A stretch of DNA of 64,000 nucleotides, taken from positions 29,210 to 93,209 of the forward strand of contig RFNO01000108.1 of assembly GCA_009927165.1 (NCBI GenBank). Direction: 5' to 3'. Every line of letters begins with the position of its first letter. Position 1 is the first letter of the stretch. The notes under the pieces are model-generated. The model had not been told where the DNA came from, did not search any database, and was given only the letters and a program-made list of their open reading frames with translations. Made by a program: the position numbers and the translations under genes. This DNA comes from Pseudomonadota bacterium (lineage in GTDB: Bacteria > Bdellovibrionota > FAC87 > UBA2466). Below, one piece after another: positions 24,994 through 33,701 of the stretch.

Positions 24994-26799
24994 CTAGTCC
25001 TTTTTCTGAGGTGGCGGTACGGTGCGGATAAAAAGTTCTTCCAGTTGTTTAGGATCTGCGACTGAAGGTGCTTCGCTCATCAAGCAGCTCGCTTTCTGTG
25101 TTTTCGGAAAAGCAATGACATCGCGAATGGCGTTGCATCCAGCCAAGAGCATAGCTATTCGGTCTACCCCCAGAGCGATTCCTCCATGGGGAGGAGTGCC
25201 AAATTGCAGAGCTCTTAAGAAAAAGCCAAACTTCCTCTGAGCTTCTTCTTCTGAGATCCCCAGCTTTTGAAACATTTTTGCTTGAACATTGGGATCATAA
25301 ATTCTTAGACTGCCCCCTCCGATTTCGAAACCATTCCAAACCAAATCGTAGGCGCAGGCTCGGACTGAAGCTGTCGATTTAAAATCTTCTTGAGTCATGA
25401 ACGTATCGAGATCGTCTGGATGAGGACGGGTGAAAGGATGGTGAGCAGCATAAAAACGCTTATCCTCCTCGTTGTACTCAAAAAGAGGAAAATCGGTTAC
25501 CCATGCTAATCGATCCGAGGTTTTATCGGTATATCCAAATCGCTCCCCGTAATCCAAACGCAAAGCACTTAAGGCATTGTTAGTTATGGTGCTATTGGCA
25601 CAAATCAGTAACAACATGGCTCCTTGGGTGTAGGGAAGCTTCGCTTCAATTTCCTTCTTCAGTGCCTCATCAAAAAATTTGGCTTGGGGCGATTGCCAAT
25701 CCCCCGGGCTTTTGATCCGGATCCAGGTAATTCCTCTTGCACCGAATGGAGCAACTTTTTTGGGAAGTGCGTCCAACTCACTTCGAGAAAGTGGCTCCTT
25801 TTCCTCAAAACACAGACCCTTTAAGATTGCTCCCTGTTCGAGAGCAGTTTTATAAACTTGAAATGAGCTTTTCTTTCCTTCTTGAGTAAGATTGACTAAT
25901 CTCAAGCTGTTTCGGAGGTCGGGCTTATCACTACCGTAAAAATCCATGGCATCTGAGTAACGGATCCGTTCGAAGGGTGTTTTTAATTCCTTATTCAGAA
26001 CATCCTTAAACACTTTCTTCATCAGTCCTTCATGGACCTCGTAAACATCTTCTTCTGAGATGAAAGACATTTCCACATCTACTTGAGTAAATTCAGGCTG
26101 ACGATCAGCTCTGAGGTCTTCGTCGCGGAAACATCGAGCAATTTGGACGTAACGATCAAATCCCGAAATCATGCAAAGTTGTTTCAGGGTTTGTGGCGAC
26201 TGGGGGAGAGCATAGAACATCCCCGGATGAACTCGACTGGGCACCAGATAGTCACGCGCTCCTTCAGGAGTAGTTTTATAGAGAATGGGGGTTTCAATTT
26301 CCCAAAAACCGTTCTCAAAATAAAACTCTCGAGCACTCTTCAGAAACTCATGTCGTAGGCGCAGGTTGTTTTGCAGGTGAGGTTTTCTAAGCTCCAAATA
26401 ACGATAAGTGAGTCGCAATTGTTCGTCTACTTCTCCCGCTGAAGGAGAGTCGTCGTGAAGGGAGAACGGTAGTTGCTGAGCACGATTCAGTACCTCAAGC
26501 TCGTGAACAATGACCTCAATATCGCCCGTGGGTAAGTTGGCATTGGTCATCCCTTCGGGTCTTTTTCGAATTTTACCTTTCACTGCAATCACAAACTCTT
26601 GTCGAAGTGAGCTTGCATCAGGTATGAGTTTAGTAGTCGGATCAAAAACAACCTGGACGATTCCCGAGCGATCTCTTAAGTCAATAAAAACCACTCCTCC
26701 ATGATCTCGCCATCGGTCGACCCATCCACAAAGACCTACTTCACTATCCAAGTGCTTTAGATTGAGCTCGCCACCGCGATGAGTTCTTTTAATGTTCAC
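24994..26799 (-). CDS. aspS: Aspartyl-tRNA synthetase (bacterial type)
   Basis: A class IIb synthetase of 601 residues: N-terminal OB-fold anticodon domain (LCGWVDRWRDHGGVVFIDLRD), catalytic core with ARCFRDEDLRADRQPEFTQ (motif 2), the bacterial GAD insertion (about 290-420) and motif 3 (GIALGVDRIAMLLAG). Whether it is discriminating or also charges tRNA-Asn cannot be told by eye. It overlaps hisS by 11 bp at its 5' end, forming hisS-aspS as in Bacillus. Confidence 0.96.
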   Translation of the reverse strand: MNIKRTHRGGELNLKHLDSEVGLCGWVDRWRDHGGVVFIDLRDRSGIVQVVFDPTTKLIPDASSLRQEFVIAVKGKIRKRPEGMTNANLPTGDIEVIVHELEVLNRAQQLPFSLHDDSPSAGEVDEQLRLTYRYLELRKPHLQNNLRLRHEFLKSAREFYFENGFWEIETPILYKTTPEGARDYLVPSRVHPGMFYALPQSPQTLKQLCMISGFDRYVQIARCFRDEDLRADRQPEFTQVDVEMSFISEEDVYEVHEGLMKKVFKDVLNKELKTPFERIRYSDAMDFYGSDKPDLRNSLRLVNLTQEGKKSSFQVYKTALEQGAILKGLCFEEKEPLSRSELDALPKKVAPFGARGITWIRIKSPGDWQSPQAKFFDEALKKEIEAKLPYTQGAMLLLICANSTITNNALSALRLDYGERFGYTDKTSDRLAWVTDFPLFEYNEEDKRFYAAHHPFTRPHPDDLDTFMTQEDFKSTASVRACAYDLVWNGFEIGGGSLRIYDPNVQAKMFQKLGISEEEAQRKFGFFLRALQFGTPPHGGIALGVDRIAMLLAGCNAIRDVIAFPKTQKASCLMSEAPSVADPKQLEELFIRTVPPPQKKD

Positions 26800-28054
26800 T
26801 TTTGATCCTTTTTAGCAATTCGATTTTCAAATGGTCCAAACTAATTTCAACTTGGGTTTGTTTTTCCATGTCTTTTAATGCCGCAACATTCTTTTTTAAC
26901 TCATCCTCTCCCAAAATGAGCGTGAACTTGCACTGTAACCGGTTTGAGTTTTTCAAATGGGATTTTAGGCTTTTGCCGCTATCGTAAGGGATTTCAGTTG
27001 TGATTCCTTCTTCTTTTAATACTAAAGAGAGTGGAAAGAGAACGTCGAGCGATTGGGGTCCCAATGCTGCTAAGTAGAGCATTGGAGAAAACTGCAAAAT
27101 AGGCAGAGAGTTTTTAGCTTCTAATGCGATGACTAATCTTTCCATTCCTAGAGCAAAGCCCACTGCCGGAAAAGGTTTTTCTCCGAAGCGTGTAGCCAGA
27201 TGATCGTAGCGCCCCCCTCCGCCGAGGGCACTTTGGGCGCCCAATAGCGAAGAGGTAAACTCGAAAGCTGTTTTTGAATAATAATCCAGCCCACGCACAA
27301 TAGTGGGATCATCAATGAAGGCGAGTTCCGCTTCTTCTAATCTTGTTTTTAACCGGCGGTGATGTTCATTACAGGGCGCACAGAGACAGGTAGTGATGAG
27401 AGGCGCACTCTTGGCTACGGCCTGACAGGACTCTTTTTTGCAATCTAAAATTCTCATGGGTGCGCGTTCAAATCGCTTTTGGCACTGTTCGCACAATTCA
27501 TTGAGATGACTTTTGAAAAAATTAGCCAGAGCTTCACGAAATTGAGGCCGACATTCCGCACATCCTACGCTATTTATTCGAATATCATACTCGTTTATTC
27601 CCAATTTCTTATAAATGGCATTTAGTAAAGCAATCATCTCAGCATCAGCTTCGGGAGAAGAATCATTAATCAATTCAGCTCCGAACTGGTGAAATTGGCG
27701 TAAACGCCCCTTTTGGGGGCGTTCGTGACGAAACATAGGCAAGTAATAAAAATATCGTTGGCAGCTGGAATCTCTGTGCAGCTGATGTTCCAGTACCGCA
27801 CGCATGAAACCTGCCGTACCCTCTGGCCTCAGAACTAACGACTCATTTTCTTTTTGAACCTGATACATTTGTTTTTCAACAATGTCAGTTTCATCACCGA
27901 CCGTTTTACTGAATACTTCCATGTGCTCAAGTACGGGCGTTCGAATTTCTTGGTAACCAAACTGCGCAAAAACAGAACGGACGTTTTCTTCGATAAATTT
28001 CCATTTGGCGATTTCCGCGCCAAAAAGGTCGTGCATGCCTCGAACAGCTTTCAA
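26789..28054 (-). CDS. hisS: Histidyl-tRNA synthetase (TTG start)
   Basis: A class II synthetase of 421 residues: RGMHDLFG at the start, motif 2 region LVLRPEGTAGFMRA, HisA motif LDYYSKTAFEF, and GGGGRYDHL. Four CxxC-type cysteines (ECRPQFREA, CEQCQKRF, CKKESCQ, CLCAPC) suggest a zinc-binding insertion, as in some HisRS. The TTG at 28054 is chosen because GGAGG precedes it by about 6 bp and the later ATG would remove the conserved AVRG motif. No T-box leader is visible upstream. Confidence 0.95.
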   Translation of the reverse strand: MKAVRGMHDLFGAEIAKWKFIEENVRSVFAQFGYQEIRTPVLEHMEVFSKTVGDETDIVEKQMYQVQKENESLVLRPEGTAGFMRAVLEHQLHRDSSCQRYFYYLPMFRHERPQKGRLRQFHQFGAELINDSSPEADAEMIALLNAIYKKLGINEYDIRINSVGCAECRPQFREALANFFKSHLNELCEQCQKRFERAPMRILDCKKESCQAVAKSAPLITTCLCAPCNEHHRRLKTRLEEAELAFIDDPTIVRGLDYYSKTAFEFTSSLLGAQSALGGGGRYDHLATRFGEKPFPAVGFALGMERLVIALEAKNSLPILQFSPMLYLAALGPQSLDVLFPLSLVLKEEGITTEIPYDSGKSLKSHLKNSNRLQCKFTLILGEDELKKNVAALKDMEKQTQVEISLDHLKIELLKRIKSEH

Positions 28055-28351
28055 AGTGTGGCCTCCACGCTGAAAACCATATCATTGAACGGGAGCTTTG
28101 GAAAAACCTTGTTATTATTAGAGGTTAGCTTCACTTTGCCTTCGATTTTTGGAACTCATCAGAACGGCGACCAACCCACAAAAGCACGACACGAACGCAA
28201 GCATTTGGAATTACAGTGAAATTTAACTAATCGCTTGGGGTTGTATTCTGGCTGTATAGCCGTTGAACAAAACGGACTTGGTTTTTAGGCTGGAAACTGA
28301 GCTTTGGACTGGGCACCTGAGTTGCAGCTTAGTTCCTTGAACAGTGTTTTT

Positions 28352-29935
28352 ATGACCACTTTGAAGCATCAACTTGTTTTTCTTGTCGGACTTACCGGGC
28401 TTTTAAGCTCGTGCGCTATTCAACTCTCAGATTGTGCGGGCCCTTTGGTAAACACAGAAAAACTTTCTCAAGTTCAACAAGATCGTTTTTTTACGGGGCC
28501 TCAGGGGTATTTGGTTCTTCCGAATCCAGTAGATTCACCTCGGTTAAGTTTATTTAGTTTTTCAGCATCCACATTTCGAAGTGCTCAACAAGGCATCGGT
28601 CTACCCAATCTTCAAAGTGCCAGTGCCTTAGAGAACAGTTTTTTAAAAGTAAGGTTAAATGGGGTGTTTGATTCAACCAGTAAATTGGTTGGTCCTCAGA
28701 ACTTGAGCAGTGCATCCAGTGATGTGAAAGATCCCCAGTACTCGCAGGTTATGGCTTATCACGCGATTACTTCCATTCAGGAATATGCCCAAAGTCTTGG
28801 CTTTTCTGTAGATAAATCGCGGCCTCTCTATGTCATGGTGAGATCGGCAAAAGACCCATCAGACCCGGCTGCTGTGGGGAATGCTGCAGAAGTAAATGCT
28901 TATTACGTACACAACAAATTCAATCCCAGAGCTCCCCGATTCATTCAAGTAATGGGAGATACTAATTATCCCCTCGCAGCAGATCGAGACACTTTCTGGC
29001 ATGAATTTGGACATCTCTTAAATGAAAGCATAAGTTCTGATCGGGGAATTGATGAAGCCACTGATCTGGGAGCCAACTATGTCGAGTCACGTGCGATACA
29101 TGAATGCCTTGCTGATTATTTGGATGAATCTGCCTCGAACAAACCTTACATTGGAAAGTGGGGCGCAAAAAACTTTTCATTTATAAAATCCGGTAACCCA
29201 CTGCGATGGGCCCAGGATATGAACGACGATAAAAATAATTTTGCAAATGTTGCTAATTATGATCCTTCTACACAGAATGATCGTAATTATCGTTTGGCAG
29301 AATGGTGTTCAAGAGTCCTTTGGGATATTAGAACCCAGTTTCAAAAAGAAGATAAACAAACAGGAGCATTTTTTTCCGATAGGATGGTGCTATCTGCGCT
29401 CACGTTATTAGGTAAGAATGCCTCTGTTTCTGATTTTCGTACCGCTCTTTTGAAATCCGATACCCAACTTCATTGCGGACTCCATCAGCAATCGATAAAG
29501 AAAGCATTCGAATCCCGTGGCTTTGATTCGATTGTTCCTTATTTGTCGAGAGGTCTCAGTTTGTCCGTAAGTCCAGTAGGATACAAAGATGTGAACGGTT
29601 CACTTCAGGTCGTCACGCCCAACGCAGATGCTGACGAAATCGTCTTTAATTTTCAAATTACCAACCCAAACGGAGCTCTTGCACGAAATGTGAGATTACA
29701 AGTCGAGTCTTCCGATGCGGCTGTAGTGAAGCTTGCCGACCTGCAAGGATTTGGAGACCTCCCGGCAGGAAAGAGTGTGAGATTAGTAGGCACTCGATAT
29801 ATTGACTATGTTTCTTCGGTGTCTGTTTCTTTAGATCGAGCGTATGCAGCCGGAAGAACTAAAGTGAGATTTGTTATTAAAGCACTATTTGAAAACGGAC
29901 CGTCAACAAGCCAGATTGTTGAATTAAACTTATGA
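28352..29935 (+). CDS. Lipoprotein zinc metalloprotease (gluzincin, M4/M36-like)
   Basis: A 527-residue lipoprotein (lipobox LLSSC, Cys 21). The catalytic motif HEFGH lies at residues 217-221, and HECLADYLDE about 30 residues on provides the third zinc-ligand Glu, the pattern of thermolysin/fungalysin-type gluzincins. The preceding AYYVHNKFNP...FIQVMGD strand also fits that fold. The C-terminal 140 residues are beta-rich (VRLQVESSDAAVVKL). The FTP/PepSY propeptide normal for these families is absent. The next gene, joined by an ATGA overlap, looks like that missing propeptide. The frame opens 48 bp earlier, but ATG 28352 starts the signal peptide. Confidence 0.8.
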   Translation: MTTLKHQLVFLVGLTGLLSSCAIQLSDCAGPLVNTEKLSQVQQDRFFTGPQGYLVLPNPVDSPRLSLFSFSASTFRSAQQGIGLPNLQSASALENSFLKVRLNGVFDSTSKLVGPQNLSSASSDVKDPQYSQVMAYHAITSIQEYAQSLGFSVDKSRPLYVMVRSAKDPSDPAAVGNAAEVNAYYVHNKFNPRAPRFIQVMGDTNYPLAADRDTFWHEFGHLLNESISSDRGIDEATDLGANYVESRAIHECLADYLDESASNKPYIGKWGAKNFSFIKSGNPLRWAQDMNDDKNNFANVANYDPSTQNDRNYRLAEWCSRVLWDIRTQFQKEDKQTGAFFSDRMVLSALTLLGKNASVSDFRTALLKSDTQLHCGLHQQSIKKAFESRGFDSIVPYLSRGLSLSVSPVGYKDVNGSLQVVTPNADADEIVFNFQITNPNGALARNVRLQVESSDAAVVKLADLQGFGDLPAGKSVRLVGTRYIDYVSSVSVSLDRAYAAGRTKVRFVIKALFENGPSTSQIVELNL

Positions 29936-30591
29936 AAAAACTTATCATCATCCTTTTATTGGGCTGCTTGTGGTTTGGGATTCGCAATCTTCCTTCCCGT
30001 ACAGCTCATTTAGAACCCCAGGGAGAAACATGTGCTTCTGAAAGCCTAACCAGTACGCCATCTTCATTATCTGGTCATTTCGCGGGAAATCCTCGTCGTA
30101 ATATCGCTGAAAAGGGAGTCCTGAATCCCGAGAGTCTTTTAGAGAGTTTTAGGGGAAAGTGGCAAATAGCTGAGTATCACGAAGTTTCTTCAACGGTTTC
30201 TGAATTTCCGTTGGGAAAAACCATTGTTTATCACTTTTCCCAGGATTCAATTCCCATTATAGGAATGTCGATTCGCGTACGAGTGGGTACTAACGGGGAG
30301 GTATTTGAAGAGGAAAACTCCTACAGGCCCATTGAAAAAACCCTAATCGCAGAGGGCAATGGGAAAGCTAGAATTCAGGCCCTCCAAAAAGAAAGCTCTC
30401 GATACCGGTGGGTCAATAATTCAGATCAGGATCCGAGAGTTATCCTAGTCAGGGATGGACTTTCACAGGGAGAACTAGCACTGTCTTTAGAAGCTATCGA
30501 CAAAATGCGGGGGGAGCGACCAACACAGCTCATTCTTCGAGCTGTGGATGGGAAACTTTTAAAGCGGACATTTGCCTATTCGGAATTTTAA
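29932..30591 (+). CDS. Exported propeptide-like (FTP/PepSY-like) protein
   Basis: A 219-residue protein with an N-terminal hydrophobic segment (LIIILLLGCLWFGI). The middle (about 95-135; VYHFSQDSIPIIGMSIRVRV then NGEVFEEEN) matches the pattern of the fungalysin/thermolysin propeptide, where a Q-x-x-x-[IV]-P-[VI]-x-G strand is followed by a V-x-x-N-G turn. The C-terminal part (DPRVILVRDG, LILRAVDGKLLKRTF) resembles PepSY. It overlaps the metalloprotease gene by 4 bp. I infer a trans-acting chaperone or inhibitor of that enzyme. The homology is by eye and needs a profile search. Confidence 0.62.
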   Translation: MKKLIIILLLGCLWFGIRNLPSRTAHLEPQGETCASESLTSTPSSLSGHFAGNPRRNIAEKGVLNPESLLESFRGKWQIAEYHEVSSTVSEFPLGKTIVYHFSQDSIPIIGMSIRVRVGTNGEVFEEENSYRPIEKTLIAEGNGKARIQALQKESSRYRWVNNSDQDPRVILVRDGLSQGELALSLEAIDKMRGERPTQLILRAVDGKLLKRTFAYSEF

Positions 30592-30630
30592 ATAAAAACC
30601 CCCAAGACCTCTTAATTGAGATCTCGGGGG
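30592..30630 (-). terminator. Intrinsic terminator of the minus-strand gene at 30688-31245
   Basis: CCCCC (30599-30603) pairs with GGGGG (30626-30630). The interior stem, AAGACCTC against GAGATCTC, has two mismatches, with a 6-nt loop. Read on the minus strand it is followed by TTTTTATTT. On the plus strand no T-run follows, so it serves mainly the minus strand, although the hairpin could also slow plus-strand transcription. Confidence 0.75.
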
Positions 30631-30687
30631 CTTAACTCTCGCTCCCCGAAGGGAAGAGATGCCAACCCACAGATGGGGTATGGAAAC

Positions 30688-31245
30688 TTATCTTAAAGCG
30701 ATAACATCCTTTGGAATTTCAGATTGGGAAGAGTTGATGTCACTAAATACTCTTACTTCTACGGCTTCCTTTGCAATCTTGTCCTGAGGAATGTTCTGAT
30801 TCTGCTGAAAAGCCACATCAGTTCGGCAGAAGTAGGTCCGATTAAATTGAGAAAGTTGTGCAACTTCAAATCGGCAGGGCAAAATCTTTTTTCCACTACG
30901 AACCATGGTTAACTCAAATGCAAATCCATCGTTTTGAATAGCAGAAAAAGGGATCTCAAAGGTTCGATTAATATCTTGAGACTGATTGTTTCCAATAGAC
31001 CAGTAGTGACCACCTTCCGGTAGTTGAGCTTGGATCCCTCCTGGAAACTTCATTTCCAGACGAACATTGGAGATAGGTTTTGAAGGAAGGCCATTGTTTT
31101 CTAAATTATATTTTTTAATTGTAATAAAGGTTCGATAAGGCTTAATAAGTGTCGGCTGTATTTTGTTATCAGTTTCTGAAATTGCTGGAACCGTTCCTAT
31201 GCTCAAACTAATTGCTAAAATTAGAAATCTCTTCGTTGTCCTCAT
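30688..31245 (-). CDS. Exported hypothetical protein
   Basis: A 185-residue protein. A signal peptide (RFLILAISLSIGTVPAIS) is followed by a beta-rich domain (FITIKKYNLENNG, VRLEMKFPGG, FAFELTMVRSGKKILP, RTYFCRTDVAF) with two cysteines. No family is recognised. The start at 31245 has GGGGGAGA at good spacing; an in-frame upstream start at 31317 would bury the signal peptide. It ends before a terminator hairpin and is divergent from the next gene. Confidence 0.65.
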   Translation of the reverse strand: MRTTKRFLILAISLSIGTVPAISETDNKIQPTLIKPYRTFITIKKYNLENNGLPSKPISNVRLEMKFPGGIQAQLPEGGHYWSIGNNQSQDINRTFEIPFSAIQNDGFAFELTMVRSGKKILPCRFEVAQLSQFNRTYFCRTDVAFQQNQNIPQDKIAKEAVEVRVFSDINSSQSEIPKDVIALR

Positions 31246-31275
31246 GAATGTTCTCCCCCTCGATGGAACTCCATT

Positions 31276-31406
31276 TTGACCCTTGATTAGGTCAATGTCG
31301 GAGTAGCTACGAAGCAAGGGCTATACCACTCGTATTCTTGCGGAGTACTGCGAGAAAGAGGATCCGAAAGACTTGGGAAACCCCGTAGAAGTAACACAAA
31401 TTGTGT
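31276..31406. promoter_or_regulatory. Two dyads in a divergent intergenic region
   Basis: TTGACC (31276-31281) and GGTCAA (31290-31295) form a perfect inverted repeat with an 8-bp centre, about 31 bp upstream of the minus-strand gene. ACACAA (31394-31399) and TTGTGT (31401-31406) form a second with a 1-bp centre. Both are candidate operators; no clear promoter boxes were found. The whole gap (31246-31533) has no gene. Confidence 0.35.
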
Positions 31407-31533
31407 CGCCGGAATGAAAAAGTGACAATTCCAGGCTGTGTTTCTTTTGGGGTGACTATTATTCAAGCGCACTCTCCCTGTCTACAGATGGCATAACAAT
31501 TGAAGAATGTGTGTTTTAGAAATTGGGGGGAGC

Positions 31534-32001
31534 ATGAGCTCAAAACATCGTAAAAACAAGACTCGAAGAGACCACATTAGAAGACTGTTATCTATCAGTG
31601 TTTTTGTTCTTGGTATTTTGTCATTTTCCCACACAGGATTCGCAGTTGATTTTCCAAGTGTGAAAGCACAGTCAGACACCGATGATATTTTGGATAATTA
31701 CAGAGCCTATCTTGATTTTGTCGTAGCAGTTGGACGCCAAACAGATTCATCGAATACCCAAAAATTAGAAAAAAGATTTGCCGAGCTTGAAAAGAGAAAT
31801 CCGGAAGGTGCAGCCCGGTTTTTGAAAGGACTTCGAGTCGAACTCCTCGATAAGGCCGAGCGATTAGGCCGGTCCTACGGCAGAATCAGTTCTTCACAGT
31901 CTGAAATGAGAAAATGGGTGAGCCGCTTTATGAAAGACTGGGCCCGAGAAGCAGACGAACATTTGTTTCGAACTGCCAGTTCCGAACTAGCCAGAAAGTA
32001 G
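31534..32001 (+). CDS. Exported hypothetical helical protein
   Basis: A 155-residue protein. A basic N-region (KHRKNKTRRDHIRR) and hydrophobic core (ISVFVLGILSFSHTGFA) give a signal peptide with an unusually long positive start. The mature part is mainly alpha-helical and charged (LEKRFAELEKRNPEGAARFL, MRKWVSRFMKDWAREADEHL). No family is recognised. The ATG at 31534 follows GGGGGGAG at ideal spacing; an in-frame start 27 bp upstream is less likely. Confidence 0.65.
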   Translation: MSSKHRKNKTRRDHIRRLLSISVFVLGILSFSHTGFAVDFPSVKAQSDTDDILDNYRAYLDFVVAVGRQTDSSNTQKLEKRFAELEKRNPEGAARFLKGLRVELLDKAERLGRSYGRISSSQSEMRKWVSRFMKDWAREADEHLFRTASSELARK

Positions 32002-32049
32002 AAGGTTTTTCTCGTCTTTCAAGGAGAGCGCTGTTAGTTTTAGGTCTGG

Positions 32050-33012
32050 ATGGCCTATCGTATTGCCCTTATTCACAATGCTAAATTTCCAGTCGCCCAC
32101 TACGGCGGAACAGAACGCGTTCTTTGGTGGTTAGCCAAGGGGCTGAGTGAGCTAGGCCACTCAGTTGTTCTTTTGGCAGCCCCTGGGTCTTTTTGTCCGT
32201 TTGCTGAGACGCCTCCCTGCAACTTTCCCTCAAAAGAAACAGAACTTCCCCCAGCGGATATCTACCATTATTTCAATACTCCCGAACAAGAACCCCAATT
32301 TCCTTACCTGGTTACTATCGGGGGAAATGCAAAGTCTCAGGAAAGGTTTCTTCCCAACACTGTTTTTGTCAGTAGAAATCATGCCGAACGCCATGGTGCA
32401 TCTGCTTTTGTTTATAATGGTGTTGACCCAGACGATTACCTTTTTAGTAACCAAAAGATGGAGGAACTCCTTTTTTTGGCCAAAGCTTCTTGGAATGTAA
32501 AAAATGTCAAAGGGGCGATCTCGGTCGCAAGAAAAACGGGTCTTGAACTTCAAGTGGTTGGTGGAAGCCGTAAGTGGCTACCTCGTTGGCGGGGAGTTTA
32601 CTGGCGTGGATTTTTAGGTGGCAAAGAAAAGGCTCAAGTTATCACTCGAGCCAAAGGGCTAATCTTTCCTGTTTTGTGGGACGAGCCTTTTGGAATCGCA
32701 GTCGTTGAAGCACTGGTGTCTGGAGTTCCTGTGTTAGCCACTCCATTTGGCTCACTAAAAGAACTGATTCCTTCGACCGTCGGGCAACTGTGTACTACTT
32801 ACCGAGAGTTTACGGAAGGAGTGAGTCGGTTAGGATCTTTCAAATCGGAGGAGTGTCGAGAATGGGCTCTCAGTAAATTTCATTATCTTCAAATGACTAA
32901 AAACTACCTGACTGTTTATGAGAAAGTATTGTCTGGGGAAAAACTTCACCCTCAACCCATTGAAATGCCGGTTTTGAAACCCTTTAAATTATTTGAGCTT
33001 CCAGAGCATTAA
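32050..33012 (+). CDS. Glycosyltransferase, GT4-like (GT-B fold)
   Basis: A 320-residue protein. The N-terminal lobe begins MAYRIALIHNAKFPVAHYGGTERV with the Gly-rich loop of GT4 enzymes and continues LSELGHSVVLLAAPGS. The C-terminal lobe has GLIFPVLWDEPFGIAVVEALVSGVPVLATPFGSLKELI, spanning the E-x7-E signature that binds the nucleotide sugar. The donor and acceptor are unknown. It converges with the cysteine dioxygenase-like gene with a 4-bp overlap. Confidence 0.85.
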   Translation: MAYRIALIHNAKFPVAHYGGTERVLWWLAKGLSELGHSVVLLAAPGSFCPFAETPPCNFPSKETELPPADIYHYFNTPEQEPQFPYLVTIGGNAKSQERFLPNTVFVSRNHAERHGASAFVYNGVDPDDYLFSNQKMEELLFLAKASWNVKNVKGAISVARKTGLELQVVGGSRKWLPRWRGVYWRGFLGGKEKAQVITRAKGLIFPVLWDEPFGIAVVEALVSGVPVLATPFGSLKELIPSTVGQLCTTYREFTEGVSRLGSFKSEECREWALSKFHYLQMTKNYLTVYEKVLSGEKLHPQPIEMPVLKPFKLFELPEH

Positions 33013-33599
33013 ATCAGGGTGGGCTCACAAATTCTGCTCTCAATGAACTGACCTTTAGGCGACCAAACACCCTCTGTAAGATACGACAGCTTTTTTAGCT
33101 CAAAACTTCTGCTGATTTCATTATAAATGCGACAAGCCGTAATGGGTCCCGCATACAAATGGACACTCACCGCGGGTTTGGTAGACGCATTGCTAATACT
33201 GTGAACTCCTAAATCATCATCGATATAGAGTTGAGCGCCTCTTTTTCGCGTTTCGGCATGGCCCACGGGCTTCAGACGAATTTTTCCCGTTCCTGGTGCT
33301 TCATAATTTCTAAAAGTGAGTTCTCCTGAGTCAATCATCATCCAGCACCGTTGATTGGAATGGTCATGAATGGGGGTGCGATGCCCCGGAAGCCAAGTCA
33401 GAACGGCCAATTCAAAGAACTGATTTCGATAAACCAAGTTTCGGCCATATGTGTCATCTCGAAAATGAACAAAGGGCAGAAAAGAGTCTTCTACAAACTC
33501 GCTAGTTTTTAAAAAGGCATCTACTTTTTCAGACTTAAAGTCCGCAGTACGAAGCGGAGAAAGAAAATCCAAGAAGTCTGACAGAGAAATTAATTGCAT
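33009..33599 (-). CDS. Cysteine dioxygenase-like cupin protein
   Basis: Type I cysteine dioxygenases oxidise cysteine to cysteine sulfinate with a non-haem iron held by three His. The 196-residue cupin has LAVLTWLPGHRTPIHDHSNQRCW (two His ligands and the nearby Cys) and GVHSISN (third His), then SVHLYAGPITACRIY, all in family order. Bacterial members may also act on 3-mercaptopropionate. It stands alone and is divergent from the aldolase gene. Confidence 0.85.
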   Translation of the reverse strand: MQLISLSDFLDFLSPLRTADFKSEKVDAFLKTSEFVEDSFLPFVHFRDDTYGRNLVYRNQFFELAVLTWLPGHRTPIHDHSNQRCWMMIDSGELTFRNYEAPGTGKIRLKPVGHAETRKRGAQLYIDDDLGVHSISNASTKPAVSVHLYAGPITACRIYNEISRSFELKKLSYLTEGVWSPKGQFIESRICEPTLI

Positions 33600-33701
33600 G
33601 AGTAGAAAATCGTAACAGAAGATTTCTTACTTCTCAACGTGGGGTTGCTTAACCCAGTTTTTATGCCTAGACTGAGCCCGTTAATTTTTAAAGGAGTGTC
33701 C

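Noticed and set aside
28055..28300. Possible T-box leader before hisS-aspS
   Set aside because: No conserved T-box sequence or specifier/antiterminator arrangement was found on the minus strand.
30599..30630. Terminator for the plus-strand protease operon
   Set aside because: The hairpin is real, but on the plus strand no T-run follows; the T-run is on the minus strand.
31287..31472. 61-codon minus-strand frame before the exported hypothetical gene
   Set aside because: Unusual composition, no start signal, and it covers the candidate operators.
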